Shown here one piece after another: positions 1 to 7,470 of a stretch of 30,435 nt of DNA (its first letter is position 1; every line of letters starts with the position of its first letter). The notes beneath the pieces were generated by a model, which was given only the letters and a program-made list of their open reading frames with translations, ran no database searches and was not told where the DNA came from. Source of the stretch: VBDM01 sp035280025 (GTDB lineage Bacteria; Pseudomonadota; Gammaproteobacteria; Burkholderiales; SG8-39); the NCBI GenBank assembly GCA_035280025.1, contig DATEGT010000283.1, positions 1 through 30,435 of the forward strand, in the 5' to 3' direction. The translations under genes and the position numbers were made by a program.

Positions 1-813
1 GCCTCCGGCGATGCTGCCGTTGATCGAATAGGTCTGCGTGACCCCGCTGCCGGTGGCGGAAGACGCCGACAGGCCGAGCGTGTAGTTCAGTCCCAGCAAG
101 GTCCCCGATGTCGCGTCCAGGGCCATCGTGTAGGGCGTCGACGTCGTGCATCTCACGCCGTACAAGGTGCTCGCATTGGACGCCGCCGCTTGAAGCGACG
201 TATAGGTGAAGTTGACGTTCCCCGGCGGGACGGTGATCGTGCAGAACGTCTGTGTATGCACGTTGATTGCCAGGGTCGCCGTCGGATTGGCCCCGGGCGG
301 GTTGCGCAACTGCACGCTCACGCTGTCCGTGTAGTTCCCCGCCGCACCAGCGGCTTGGCTGCCGGGCACGCGCATATAGAACACCCCCGAAACGGTAACC
401 GTGGAGGGCACTGTCGCCGGGAAGTTGAAGGTCACGGCGATCCGATCACCCGCGTTGCTGGTGTCTCCCCACATGGAGGTAAATCCCGAGTCGCGAGAGA
501 GCCCGTAGTTGTACCGGTTGGCGGTGGCGCCGAGCCGGCCGCGCCGCGACGTTCCACTGAAGTTCGCCCCGTTGTTCGCGCCCAGATAGTAGGTCACGGG
601 ATTCGCGTCGGTCGTCGCCGTGCGCGTGCACGTCGCCGTGAAGGAACCCGCTGAGTCGTTGTCGGTCGCGACGGTCGGATCGTAGGCCGTCGATATCGCC
701 GTGATCGTAACCGTGCTGCAGCTCAGGGCCGCGCTGGCGTCGCAGGCCGCGATAAAGGTCGATACGACGAGAGCGAATTTCGCGGCATGCCACAATTTTC
801 GATGAGCGTTCAT
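1..813 (-). CDS. Csu-type pilus tip protein, two SCPU domains (3' end outside window)
   Basis: Probable tip subunit (CsuE-like) of an archaic chaperone-usher pilus, secreted to the periplasm and then to the cell surface. The frame is open from ATG at 813 to the window edge, giving 271 residues without a stop. A signal peptide ends near residue 28 (DASA). Two spore-coat-U (SCPU) halves are visible: about 30-180, and a second from about C191 with NFTYTS, a Cys at about 222 and TQTYSINGSIAGG, which resembles the major pilin encoded at 4504-5013. Two-domain architecture at the end of the operon is what the Csu family shows for its tip adhesin. The ATG overlaps the usher stop as ATGA, so translation is probably coupled. 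Roughly 50-60 C-terminal residues should lie beyond the window, judged from usual family length. Confidence 0.8.
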   Translation of the reverse strand, partial: MNAHRKLWHAAKFALVVSTFIAACDASAALSCSTVTITAISTAYDPTVATDNDSAGSFTATCTRTATTDANPVTYYLGANNGANFSGTSRRGRLGATANRYNYGLSRDSGFTSMWGDTSNAGDRIAVTFNFPATVPSTVTVSGVFYMRVPGSQAAGAAGNYTDSVSVQLRNPPGANPTATLAINVHTQTFCTITVPPGNVNFTYTSLQAAASNASTLYGVRCTTSTPYTMALDATSGTLLGLNYTLGLSASSATGSGVTQTYSINGSIAGG

Positions 814-3314
814 CGCTTGACTCCCGTGCACACCACTGGACCGACGCGTGAGATTTCTTCGCCCGTGTCCTTGGGCAGCTCCACGTTCATGCTGCAGGTC
901 TGGTCGTTCCATTTCAGGCGCAGCGTATTCTTCGGCTGCAGCCCGGTAATGAACGCTTCTCCGCGACGAGCAACGTAGAATTCCTTCGAATCGCCCACCA
1001 GCTCGACCGGCGCGCCGGCGGGCGCGGGTTGGCCGTCGTCCAGAACGATGGTGATGAGCGCGCCTCGCCCGGAGCGCACGGGGAACTTGACCAGGACCCC
1101 GGAGCGCGCGGGCGGGACGGTGACCATCTCGATCGTGTCGAGCTCCGCGCTGATCGGCAGCTCGTTCGGATCCAGGCGTATGCTGTTCTGCCGGTACGGC
1201 AGCAGGCCGGGAACGAGCGCCGCGCCGCTCGAGTCGGTCCGTGCTATGACCGTGCTCTGGTAGCCGACGCCTACATCGGCATAGCCCGGCACCTCGACGA
1301 CGGCGAAGCTGTCCTGTACGCGACGGGACGCGAACGCCTTGCCGTCCGCCACCACCAATCCGCCCACGGCGCCGAGTCGCGCTGTCTGCTGACTGTCCGA
1401 GCCGCTCGCATCCAGCGTGACCAGCCCATGGCTGCCTTGATAGTAGAGGCCGCCCTCGCCGTAATTTTGTCCCTGCCGGCGTCCCGCGAGCGCCCGCCAA
1501 GCGCCTCCGGACTCCGCACCGAGCGTCTGGCTCGCGCTTACGTAGCCGTCGGTGCCCCCGCCTCCGGAACGCGTGGTCGTGCTGGCGGCGACGATGGTTC
1601 TGCTGTCCAGGGGAATAACCAGGTTCACGCCTATGGCGTTCGCGGGAGCCGGGCTGGTAACGCGCGTTGCCGTGAAAGTGACCGAGCTCCGCTGGCCGAT
1701 CGAAACCGTATAGTTCCCGGAGTAACTGATGATCGGATCGAACGTGGTCCACGTATCGGTGCGCGCGTAGGCGAGCCCCAGATACCCGATCCTGTCCGTG
1801 GTGTAGGTATAGCTGACAAGGCTCTGCCGCCTGTACGCCGGGTTCGGATCGGGTTGGCCGATACGGCGGTAATCGACCGTGGCCCCCTCGGCACGCGCGG
1901 TGAACCCGTGCTTGAGGCTGACGTGTTCGGCTCCCACGATCCATGCGCTGCCCGTACCGTTGATGTCGTCCTTGCTTCCCGAGTAGGCGACCTGACCGAG
2001 CACTTGTCCGGGCAACGCCGCGGTCATTCCCAGCCCGGCGCCCACGGTTCTCCCGGAGGCTTCGGCGCGCGATTCCAGGGTCAGGGCGTCGCTGATCCCA
2101 TAGCGCATCAGGCCGGACCCGAAATGCTCGCCGTAGTCGGCGCTCTCGATCCCGAGGTTGTTCCGGACCGCGCCCGCTTCCACGCTCCAGTCCCCGAGTC
2201 CTTTCCGCAGCAAGTTGCTGTGGGTGAAGAAGTCCTGCACCAGCACGGTCTCGCGCCCCAGAAGGTCGCGCACGACCAGACGCGCCTGACCGCTTCCGGT
2301 TATCAGCGGAAAGTTATCGACCGTGAAGGGGCCGGACGGCACTTGCGAGGTCTGCCGCAGCGAATCGTTGATGTAGAGGTCGACGGTGCTCGGTGCGGTC
2401 GCCGATCCCGCGAGCGTGGGAATGGGCTGGGTGATGAAACCGGGCTGCAGGGTGAAGTTCTTTGAGAGCTGCACGCCACCGAAGTAGACCTGCCGTTCCC
2501 AGCTCCCGGTCCTGGTGGTGCTGTCTCCCAGGCGCAGGCTCATGTTGCTATCGGGAAAATCCCGGTTGAAGGTGGTTTCGAGCCTGACGTAGTTCCGCGG
2601 TCCCAGATTCGGATCGTTGTCGAGGTTGTGCGCAACGCCAGAGCTGGTGAGCACGCCCAGGCTGCTCGACAGCCCGAGCTCGGTGAGGGCTCCGAGGTCG
2701 CGGGTCGTAAGGTCCCCTGAGAAATTGCTTTGCGTATAGCTGACGTCGTAGTTCAGGAAGACCGAGGTCAGCGGCTGGCTGACCTGCGCTCCCCGCTGAG
2801 GCTCCTGGACAAGGCGGGTGGTCGCAAACGCGCTCGGCAGGAATCGCAGATCAAGCGACTGATTCAGCGAATTGAGGTGGGCCTGATATCCCGGCACCGA
2901 CGACAGCGGGTAGTAGAGCTGGCCGCGGAACGGGACTCCCGGGACATCGGGCCTGCGGATCACGCGCCACTCTTCGAACGCGTCGATCGGCGCGTGCAGC
3001 ACGCCGTTCAGATCGAGCAGGACCCAATCGCCGGCGCGCGCTCCGTTGATGAAGACTTCCAGAGGAACCAGGCGGGCTTTGTCCTGCGGCAGAGCGTCGG
3101 GGCCGGACTCGGGCGGCCCTTCCCAGGCACCGGCCTGAGCCAGCACGAGCGGCCTGCTCTCCGACTGGGCTAGCTGCATGGCCTCGACCGCCCCGGTGAC
3201 CGACCTATCGGCTTCCGCCGCTTTCCCGTGGGCAGAAACGATCCAAAGCGCGGCGCCGAGCGCGGCAGTCGCCAGGCCCGCGAACCGGCGGGTTTTGAAA
3301 ATCCACTCGCACAC
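810..3314 (-). CDS. Outer-membrane fimbrial usher (CsuD-like)
   Basis: Outer-membrane usher that takes chaperone-bound pilins and threads the growing pilus through its beta-barrel. It has 834 residues, normal for the family. A signal-like hydrophobic stretch (about 11-28) is followed by an N-terminal domain (VPLEVFINGARAGDW), a long beta-barrel with the family-typical FNRDFPDSNMSLRLGD and VDLYINDSLRQ segments, a plug region, and a C-terminal domain with two cysteines (QTCSMNVEL and VVCTG). The start is GTG at 3314, one codon after the chaperone stop and in the same frame, so no earlier start is possible; no strong ribosome binding site is present, which suggests coupling to the chaperone. It overlaps the tip gene by four bases. 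The chaperone-usher-tip order matches Csu operons. Confidence 0.9.
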   Translation of the reverse strand: MCEWIFKTRRFAGLATAALGAALWIVSAHGKAAEADRSVTGAVEAMQLAQSESRPLVLAQAGAWEGPPESGPDALPQDKARLVPLEVFINGARAGDWVLLDLNGVLHAPIDAFEEWRVIRRPDVPGVPFRGQLYYPLSSVPGYQAHLNSLNQSLDLRFLPSAFATTRLVQEPQRGAQVSQPLTSVFLNYDVSYTQSNFSGDLTTRDLGALTELGLSSSLGVLTSSGVAHNLDNDPNLGPRNYVRLETTFNRDFPDSNMSLRLGDSTTRTGSWERQVYFGGVQLSKNFTLQPGFITQPIPTLAGSATAPSTVDLYINDSLRQTSQVPSGPFTVDNFPLITGSGQARLVVRDLLGRETVLVQDFFTHSNLLRKGLGDWSVEAGAVRNNLGIESADYGEHFGSGLMRYGISDALTLESRAEASGRTVGAGLGMTAALPGQVLGQVAYSGSKDDINGTGSAWIVGAEHVSLKHGFTARAEGATVDYRRIGQPDPNPAYRRQSLVSYTYTTDRIGYLGLAYARTDTWTTFDPIISYSGNYTVSIGQRSSVTFTATRVTSPAPANAIGVNLVIPLDSRTIVAASTTTRSGGGGTDGYVSASQTLGAESGGAWRALAGRRQGQNYGEGGLYYQGSHGLVTLDASGSDSQQTARLGAVGGLVVADGKAFASRRVQDSFAVVEVPGYADVGVGYQSTVIARTDSSGAALVPGLLPYRQNSIRLDPNELPISAELDTIEMVTVPPARSGVLVKFPVRSGRGALITIVLDDGQPAPAGAPVELVGDSKEFYVARRGEAFITGLQPKNTLRLKWNDQTCSMNVELPKDTGEEISRVGPVVCTGVKR

Positions 3315-3317
3315 GGC

Positions 3318-4076
3318 TCATTGACCCGGGCGGGGCGGTCCGACCGTCACATCGAAGGTCTGAACCCGGCCGTCGTCGAAGGTGACAGTCAACTGCAGCG
3401 CTCCCGAGAGCGGCGCTGCGGCGCCCGGGCGCTCGATCTTCACCGGTACGATCTTTCTGGCGCCGGGAAGTACGTAAACGCCGCCCTCGAACCTGCCCAG
3501 CGCGCGTTCGCCGTTTTTCTCCTTCACCAGGATCTCTCTCATCTGGGCGTACGCGGAGCCGGTGTTGGCGCAGCCGACGTCCAGATCCGTACCTGCGGGG
3601 GCCGTCTTCGCGTCGCACGCTACCTCGGCCTTCGCGAGCGGCGGCGTGATGAAGACCGGCATAGAGAGGGCCAGCGCGATGGCTACCTGGACGTTGTTTT
3701 TGGAGCCCGCGGCCTCGGGGATTTCGCGCAGAATCATCCGGTAGGTCAGCTGGTGCGTCGCGTCCGCCGGCTTGAGGCGTGCAAGGCGGACGACCTGGCG
3801 CGCCTTGGAGCCGAGTTTGAGAATCGGCGGGGCGAGGATCAAATCTTCCGTTGGCGTCAGCTCGTCGCTGCCATCGGCCTTCTGAGTCCACACGTACGTG
3901 TCGGCCTGAAGGACGATGGGGTCCTCGCCCTCGTTCGTGATCGTGACCGCGACGGCACGATCCCTCGGCGTCATGTAGATGCGCACCGGCGTCACGGAGA
4001 ACACGCCAGCGAGAGCGGGCTGGAGGCCCGTGATCATCAGGAGGAGGGAGAAGCATCCAGCGCGCGCCGCGGTCAT
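3318..4076 (-). CDS. Periplasmic pilus chaperone (CsuC-like)
   Basis: Periplasmic chaperone that caps pilin subunits by donor-strand complementation and delivers them to the usher. From ATG at 4076 it has 252 residues: a signal peptide ending near 23-24 (QPALAG), an N-terminal immunoglobulin-like domain with VTPVRIYM (Arg32 in the place of the conserved subunit-anchoring Arg) and YRMILREIP, the hinge strand SMPVFITPP, and a C-terminal domain with two cysteines (VACDAK, VGCANT). An in-frame TTG lies two codons upstream at 4082, but ATG at 4076 is preferred because GAGGG lies seven bases before it. The gene follows the minor pilin by about ten bases and precedes the usher by three. Confidence 0.9.
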   Translation of the reverse strand: MTAARAGCFSLLLMITGLQPALAGVFSVTPVRIYMTPRDRAVAVTITNEGEDPIVLQADTYVWTQKADGSDELTPTEDLILAPPILKLGSKARQVVRLARLKPADATHQLTYRMILREIPEAAGSKNNVQVAIALALSMPVFITPPLAKAEVACDAKTAPAGTDLDVGCANTGSAYAQMREILVKEKNGERALGRFEGGVYVLPGARKIVPVKIERPGAAAPLSGALQLTVTFDDGRVQTFDVTVGPPRPGQ

Positions 4077-4086
4077 TGTCAAACCC

Positions 4087-4479
4087 TCAGAAGCTCACCA
4101 GTATGTCGATGAACTGGTCGTTTTGATCGCGCGAATAGACGCGATATTCGGTTACCGTCCCGGAGCCTTGCATCAGACTGCGCGAGCTCTCCAGCCGAAA
4201 GTCGGGCGTGGGACTGAAGTAGTAAGCAAAGGCACCGCCGTGAACGCCGGCGAAAGGAGCACCGGGACGCGGCCCGATGCTCACAAATTGTCCGGTGCTG
4301 CACACCACCTGAACCAGCGCACCGGTACTTTGGCTCAGGGTCTGGCTGACGCAGAGTGCAGACTTGCCCGGATCGTTCATGGAAATGTTGACCCGGAACG
4401 TCCCCGTCCCCACACCGGCCGCGCACTCGAAGCTAAGCGAGAGCGCAGCTAGCGCAAGGAGGGGGCGGACAAGATGCAT
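4087..4479 (-). CDS. Minor SCPU-type pilin (CsuA/CsuB-like)
   Basis: Short secreted protein of 130 residues with a signal peptide (cleavage near FECAA, about 21). Its mature N-terminus (GTGTFRVNISMND) resembles that of the major pilin (TSGTFNVNITLTS), and its end (FIDILVSF) matches the hydrophobic C-terminal strand of SCPU pilins. Two cysteines (C43 and C60) could form the single disulfide. It is shorter than the usual 160-180 residues, and its middle is poorly conserved, so the pilin call rests partly on position between major pilin and chaperone. A GTG lies one codon upstream (4482); a GGGAG sits seven bases before GTG and ten before ATG, so either start is possible. It is likely an adapter or minor shaft subunit. 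Confidence 0.65.
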   Translation of the reverse strand: MHLVRPLLALAALSLSFECAAGVGTGTFRVNISMNDPGKSALCVSQTLSQSTGALVQVVCSTGQFVSIGPRPGAPFAGVHGGAFAYYFSPTPDFRLESSRSLMQGSGTVTEYRVYSRDQNDQFIDILVSF

Positions 4480-4503
4480 CACGGCGCAACTCCCGACTGC
4501 TTC

Positions 4504-5013
4504 TTAGTAGTTGACGATCAGCGTCTGAACGTTGTTGGTGGACGCGGTAGCGCCCGCCGTGTTCGTGCACGAAGCGAGGGCGCAGGTCCCCGCTTGCGCG
4601 CCAGCCATCGTGCCACCGACGCTGTACGCTTGCGACGCGCCGTTGCCCGTGCCGCCGGCCGCGCTCAAGTTCAGCTGATAGGCCAGATTCACGCCGTTGT
4701 CGGTGACGTTGATGGTCGCGGTTCCCGGGGGGGTCGCCGCGCCGTTACCGGCCTGGAGGCCGAACGTGTAGGGAAGCGTGTTCGTGCAGCTAACGCTGAA
4801 CCCGCCGCCCGTCGCGTTTGAAACGGCAGCCTGTCCCGAGGTGTACGCAAAGGCCACCGGGGTCACGGCACCCAACTGGCAGGCTGAGGTGAGCGTGATG
4901 TTGACATTGAACGTGCCGGAGGTGTTGGCAGCTTCCGCTACCCCGGCTCCCAAGGCCACCGCTCCGAGCGCGGCAACCGCAACCGCCAGCTTCCTCACCT
5001 GATGCCTTCTCAT
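4504..5013 (-). CDS. Major SCPU-type pilin (CsuA/B-like)
   Basis: Probable main shaft subunit of the pilus. From ATG at 5013 it has 169 residues: a signal peptide ending AEA at 28, a mature N-terminus NTSGTFNVNITL (the donor strand in this pilin class), cysteines at 45, 76, 124 and 129, a Gly/Ala/Thr-rich SCPU body, and a C-terminal strand VQTLIVNY. The start is fixed by a strong ribosome binding site, AAAGGAGA, eight bases before the ATG. The same frame is open further upstream but without a better site. It is the first gene of the operon, 24 bases before the minor pilin, as expected for the most abundant subunit. Confidence 0.85.
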   Translation of the reverse strand: MRRHQVRKLAVAVAALGAVALGAGVAEAANTSGTFNVNITLTSACQLGAVTPVAFAYTSGQAAVSNATGGGFSVSCTNTLPYTFGLQAGNGAATPPGTATINVTDNGVNLAYQLNLSAAGGTGNGASQAYSVGGTMAGAQAGTCALASCTNTAGATASTNNVQTLIVNY

Positions 5014-5077
5014 TTCACTATCTCCTTTAAAAGAGTTACCTAACGTATTGAAAATAAGCAATCTGCTAATTTCGCAT

Positions 5078-5106
5078 ATTACACACTTGTAGTGTTTACC
5101 TGACAA
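5078..5106 (-). promoter_or_regulatory. Probable promoter of the pilus operon
   Basis: On the minus strand TTGTCA (5106-5101) is followed after 17 bases by TGTAAT (5083-5078); an overlapping alternative -10 is TAATAT with a 19-base spacer. This predicts a start near 5071 and an untranslated leader of about 58 bases ahead of the strong ribosome binding site at the pilin ATG. The call is inference from consensus only. Confidence 0.35.
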
Positions 5107-5109
5107 GTG
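5084..5109. promoter_or_regulatory. Inverted repeat spanning the pilus promoter, possible operator
   Basis: CACTTGT (5084-5090) and ACAAGTG (5103-5109) are perfect 7-base inverted arms separated by 12 bases. The right arm overlaps the proposed -35 and the left arm abuts the proposed -10, the geometry of a binding site for a dimeric regulator. No regulator gene lies in the window. Confidence 0.4.
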
Positions 5110-5465
5110 CTATGTCCCTGCCTACATCTCGTACGCCTTATAAAGCACGCCGCATGCCAGCCCGCCCATCCGACCCTTTCTGTCGGCTTACATGTCTAAT
5201 TTCATTGAACTTTTCGAGGTTCCGCGGAGCTTTCACGAAGGCGCCAGCGACCTTTCTTATGCTGAGTGCATAGGGACTGGCCTCTGGCGACCGCAGGACC
5301 GTCGACATTGCCCCAAATGGATACGAGACCCGGACATGAAGCGCGCGGGCAGTGTAGACCGAGGTAAGTCCCCGATATGTCGGGAAAACTTGATTGATGC
5401 AGGCGACCGCGGAAGAACGCCGGTCGTGCATACTCTGGGGCGTCCTATGACGCGGGGAGAAGCCG

Positions 5466-6149
5466 GTGCAGGGATTGCGCGCTCTGGTGTTCGACGCATA
5501 CGGAACGCTGTTCGATGTCCATTCGGTAGCGGAGCTGTGTGACGAGCTGTGGCCGGGGCAGGGTGCAGGGCTCAGCCTGCTGTGGCGGGCGAAGCAGCTC
5601 GAGTATTCCTGGCTGCGCAGCCTCATGCGGCGATATCAGGATTTCGGGCAGCTCACCGATGCGGCGCTCGCTTACTCTTGCGCGACACTCGGTCTTCCAC
5701 TCGGCGACGAGCAACGCCGGCGGCTGGGCCAAGCGTATCGAGAGCTGGCGACTTTCCCCGAGGTTCGGAGGGCGCTCTCCGCGCTCAAGGCCACTAAACT
5801 CCGCCTAGCGATCCTCTCGAACGGCTCCCCCGCGATGCTGCGCCCGCTCGTTGCGCACGCACAGCTCGGCGGCATCATCACCACCGTGCTCAGCGTCGAT
5901 CCGAGAAAGACCTACAAGCCCTCTGCGACGGTCTATCGGCTCGCCGTCGAGCGACTGCGTCTGCCCAAGCGCGCGATTGGCTTCGTCTCAAGCAACTGCT
6001 GGGACGCGTGCGGAGCGAAAGCCTTCGGTTTCCGAACGTTCTGGATCAACCGTGCCGGCGCCCCCGTCGATGCGCTCGGCGTCGCGCCAGATCACGTCAT
6101 GGGTGGACTGGACGGGTTGGCGGCGCTGCTCGCGGTCCCGCTATCATAG
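5466..6149 (+). CDS. (S)-2-haloacid dehalogenase, type II (HAD superfamily)
   Basis: Cytoplasmic hydrolase predicted to convert L-2-haloalkanoic acids to D-2-hydroxyalkanoic acids (EC 3.8.1.2 family). The 227 residues contain every HAD motif: FDAYGTLFD with nucleophile D10, LSNGS with S118, KTYKPS with K151, and SSNCWD with S175, N177 and D180. R41, T14 and Y157 are also present, so the known catalytic set of Pseudomonas L-DEX is conserved at the same numbers. That agreement supports the GTG start at 5466, which also has GGGGAGA five bases upstream. The gene is followed within seven bases by a Nudix gene, likely co-transcribed. The physiological substrate is uncertain, because related enzymes can act on other small 2-substituted acids. 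Confidence 0.88.
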   Translation: MQGLRALVFDAYGTLFDVHSVAELCDELWPGQGAGLSLLWRAKQLEYSWLRSLMRRYQDFGQLTDAALAYSCATLGLPLGDEQRRRLGQAYRELATFPEVRRALSALKATKLRLAILSNGSPAMLRPLVAHAQLGGIITTVLSVDPRKTYKPSATVYRLAVERLRLPKRAIGFVSSNCWDACGAKAFGFRTFWINRAGAPVDALGVAPDHVMGGLDGLAALLAVPLS

Positions 6150-6155
6150 GTGCGC

Positions 6156-6707
6156 ATGCCTTCCCCTTCTGTGAATTTCTGTTCGGTGTGCGGCGCGAAG
6201 GTCGCGTTCCGCGTTCCTCCCGGAGACTCGCTTCCGCGCCATGTCTGCGACAGCTGCAGCACCATTCACTACCGCAATCCGCTGGTCGTCGTGGGCACGA
6301 TCCCCGAATGGGAGGATGGAATCCTGCTCTGCAGGCGCGCGATCGAACCACGCCGCGGCCTGTGGACTCTTCCGGCCGGGTTCATGGAACTCGGCGAAAC
6401 CACGGCCCAGGCCGCATTGCGCGAGACGATGGAAGAGGCCCGGGCGCGCGTCGAACTGGGCGAGGTGTTTGCGCTCCTTTCGGTTCCTCACGTCGATCAG
6501 GTGCACATCTTCTACAGGGCCAAGCTCCTCGACGCCGCTTTCGCGCCCGGAGAAGAGACGCTGGAAACGACGTTATTCCGCGAGAGCGACATTCCTTGGA
6601 AGGAAATCGCCTTTCGCACGGTCTCGAGCACCTTGCGGTACCTCTACGCCGACCGCAAGGCCGGCACGATGGGATTCCATTCCGGTGAGATATTGCCGCT
6701 AAAGTGA
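6156..6707 (+). CDS. Nudix hydrolase with N-terminal zinc ribbon
   Basis: Predicted hydrolase of a nucleoside-diphosphate-linked metabolite. The 183 residues begin with a zinc-ribbon module (C9-x2-C12 and C31-x2-C34), then IHYRNPLVVVGTIPEW and the Nudix box from G75: G-x5-E81-x7-R89-E90-x2-E93-E94, with Ala where the consensus has Gly after the glutamates. The zinc ribbon recalls NudC-type NADH/NAD-capped RNA hydrolases, but the protein is much shorter than NudC (about 257 residues) and lacks its N-terminal domain, so the substrate cannot be named. ATG at 6156 is chosen; an in-frame GTG lies two codons upstream at 6150, immediately after the dehalogenase stop. A weak AGGTG precedes the ATG. 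Confidence 0.85.
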   Translation: MPSPSVNFCSVCGAKVAFRVPPGDSLPRHVCDSCSTIHYRNPLVVVGTIPEWEDGILLCRRAIEPRRGLWTLPAGFMELGETTAQAALRETMEEARARVELGEVFALLSVPHVDQVHIFYRAKLLDAAFAPGEETLETTLFRESDIPWKEIAFRTVSSTLRYLYADRKAGTMGFHSGEILPLK

Positions 6708-6728
6708 TGGCTCCGCGCAGGCGCGCAT

Positions 6729-6758
6729 TTGACACCGGCGCCTCGCAGCGCTTAGCGT
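6729..6758 (+). promoter_or_regulatory. Possible promoter of the Rieske-like gene
   Basis: A consensus -35 TTGACA (6729-6734) is followed after 17 bases by TTAGCG (6752-6757), or after 18 by TAGCGT. The -10 is poor. If used, transcription would start only three or four bases before the ATG at 6768. Confidence 0.3.
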
Positions 6759-6767
6759 TAGCCAGCT

Positions 6768-7463
6768 ATGCAAAGACGCGACTTCATGTTCGCCTGCGCC
6801 GCTCAGGCGCTCACCGTATCGCTACCCGCGACCGCGGCTGACGCGAGTCCGAGGCTGTACTCGCGCGTCCGGCTTGTCGACCCGGCGGGAAGGCCGTTGA
6901 AGGCGAGTGCGCTTCCCGCCAACACGAACTTCATCTTTCACTATCCGTTCTTCGCGACTCCATGCTTCCTGCTGAATCTCGGCAGGCCGACCAAGTCCGC
7001 GGCGAAGCTGAAAACCGCAGACGAGCATAGCTACGAGTGGCCGGGTGGCGTCGGCACCGACCATAGCATCGTCGCTTATTCGGCGATCTGCGCCCACCGG
7101 CTCACCTACCCCACGCGCGAAATCAGCTTCATCAGCTACCGCGAGGAGCGATCTGCGGGTAGCAAATTCTCCCATGTCATCCACTGCTGCTCCGAGCACA
7201 GCCAGTACGACCCCGCCGAAGGCGCAAAGGTGCTTGCCGGCCCGGCACCGCAGCCGCTCGCTACCATTCTGCTCGAGTACGACCCGGCCAGCGACGGGCT
7301 CTACGCGACGGGAACGCTGGGCGGGGAGCTTTTCAACGAGTTCTTCAGCAAGTACGAATTCCGGCTGGCGCTCGATTTCCGCGGGCGCCCAAAGACGGCT
7401 GTCGAGGGCAGCTGCATCGTGAGCGAGCTGGCCGCCTATTGCCGGCAGCAGGTGAAATGCTGA
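6768..7463 (+). CDS. Tat-exported Rieske-like [2Fe-2S] protein
   Basis: Predicted periplasmic electron-transfer protein of 231 residues. The N-terminus MQRRDFMF followed by a hydrophobic stretch ending ATAADA looks like a Tat signal. Rieske-type ligands are visible as C108-x-H110 and C141-x2-H144, with a further Cys at 140. The second motif is followed by QYDPAEGAKVLAGPAPQPLATI, which matches the glycine/proline-rich loop after the cluster motif in Rieske proteins. The 30 residues between the two ligand pairs are clearly more than the 15-18 usual in bc1-type Rieske proteins. No cytochrome b or oxidase partner lies nearby, so its electron partners are unknown. The ribosome binding site is weak. 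Confidence 0.7.
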   Translation: MQRRDFMFACAAQALTVSLPATAADASPRLYSRVRLVDPAGRPLKASALPANTNFIFHYPFFATPCFLLNLGRPTKSAAKLKTADEHSYEWPGGVGTDHSIVAYSAICAHRLTYPTREISFISYREERSAGSKFSHVIHCCSEHSQYDPAEGAKVLAGPAPQPLATILLEYDPASDGLYATGTLGGELFNEFFSKYEFRLALDFRGRPKTAVEGSCIVSELAAYCRQQVKC

Positions 7464-7470
7464 CGGGAGC

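Larger units (their letters stand above)
5014..5465. other. Gene-free interval upstream of pilus operon and haloacid dehalogenase
   Basis: These 452 bases lie between two divergent genes and are visibly richer in A and T than their surroundings, mainly at 5030-5210. The left part contains the probable pilus promoter and an inverted repeat (listed separately). A short inverted repeat CCCGA-TATG-TCGGG lies at 5371-5384. Open frames crossing the interval (for example 5192-5542 on plus) have no recognisable motif and run into the dehalogenase, so they are not called. No RNA gene was recognised. Confidence 0.6.

Noticed and set aside
1029..2465. Long plus-strand open frame (478 codons) inside the usher gene
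   Set aside because: It is antisense to a well-supported usher, is Arg/Gly/Ala-rich without any motif, and is typical of shadow frames in GC-rich DNA.
5371..5384. CCCGA-TATG-TCGGG inverted repeat as an operator
   Set aside because: Five-base arms occur by chance often in GC-rich DNA and no promoter could be placed around it with confidence.
5192..5542. Possible 116-residue protein in the pilus/dehalogenase gap
   Set aside because: No recognisable motif, and it overlaps the first 77 bases of the dehalogenase in another frame without a good ribosome binding site.
6142..6147. TATCAT before the Nudix gene as another leaderless promoter
   Set aside because: The bases encode the last residues and stop of the dehalogenase, and there is no -35; chance is the simpler explanation.
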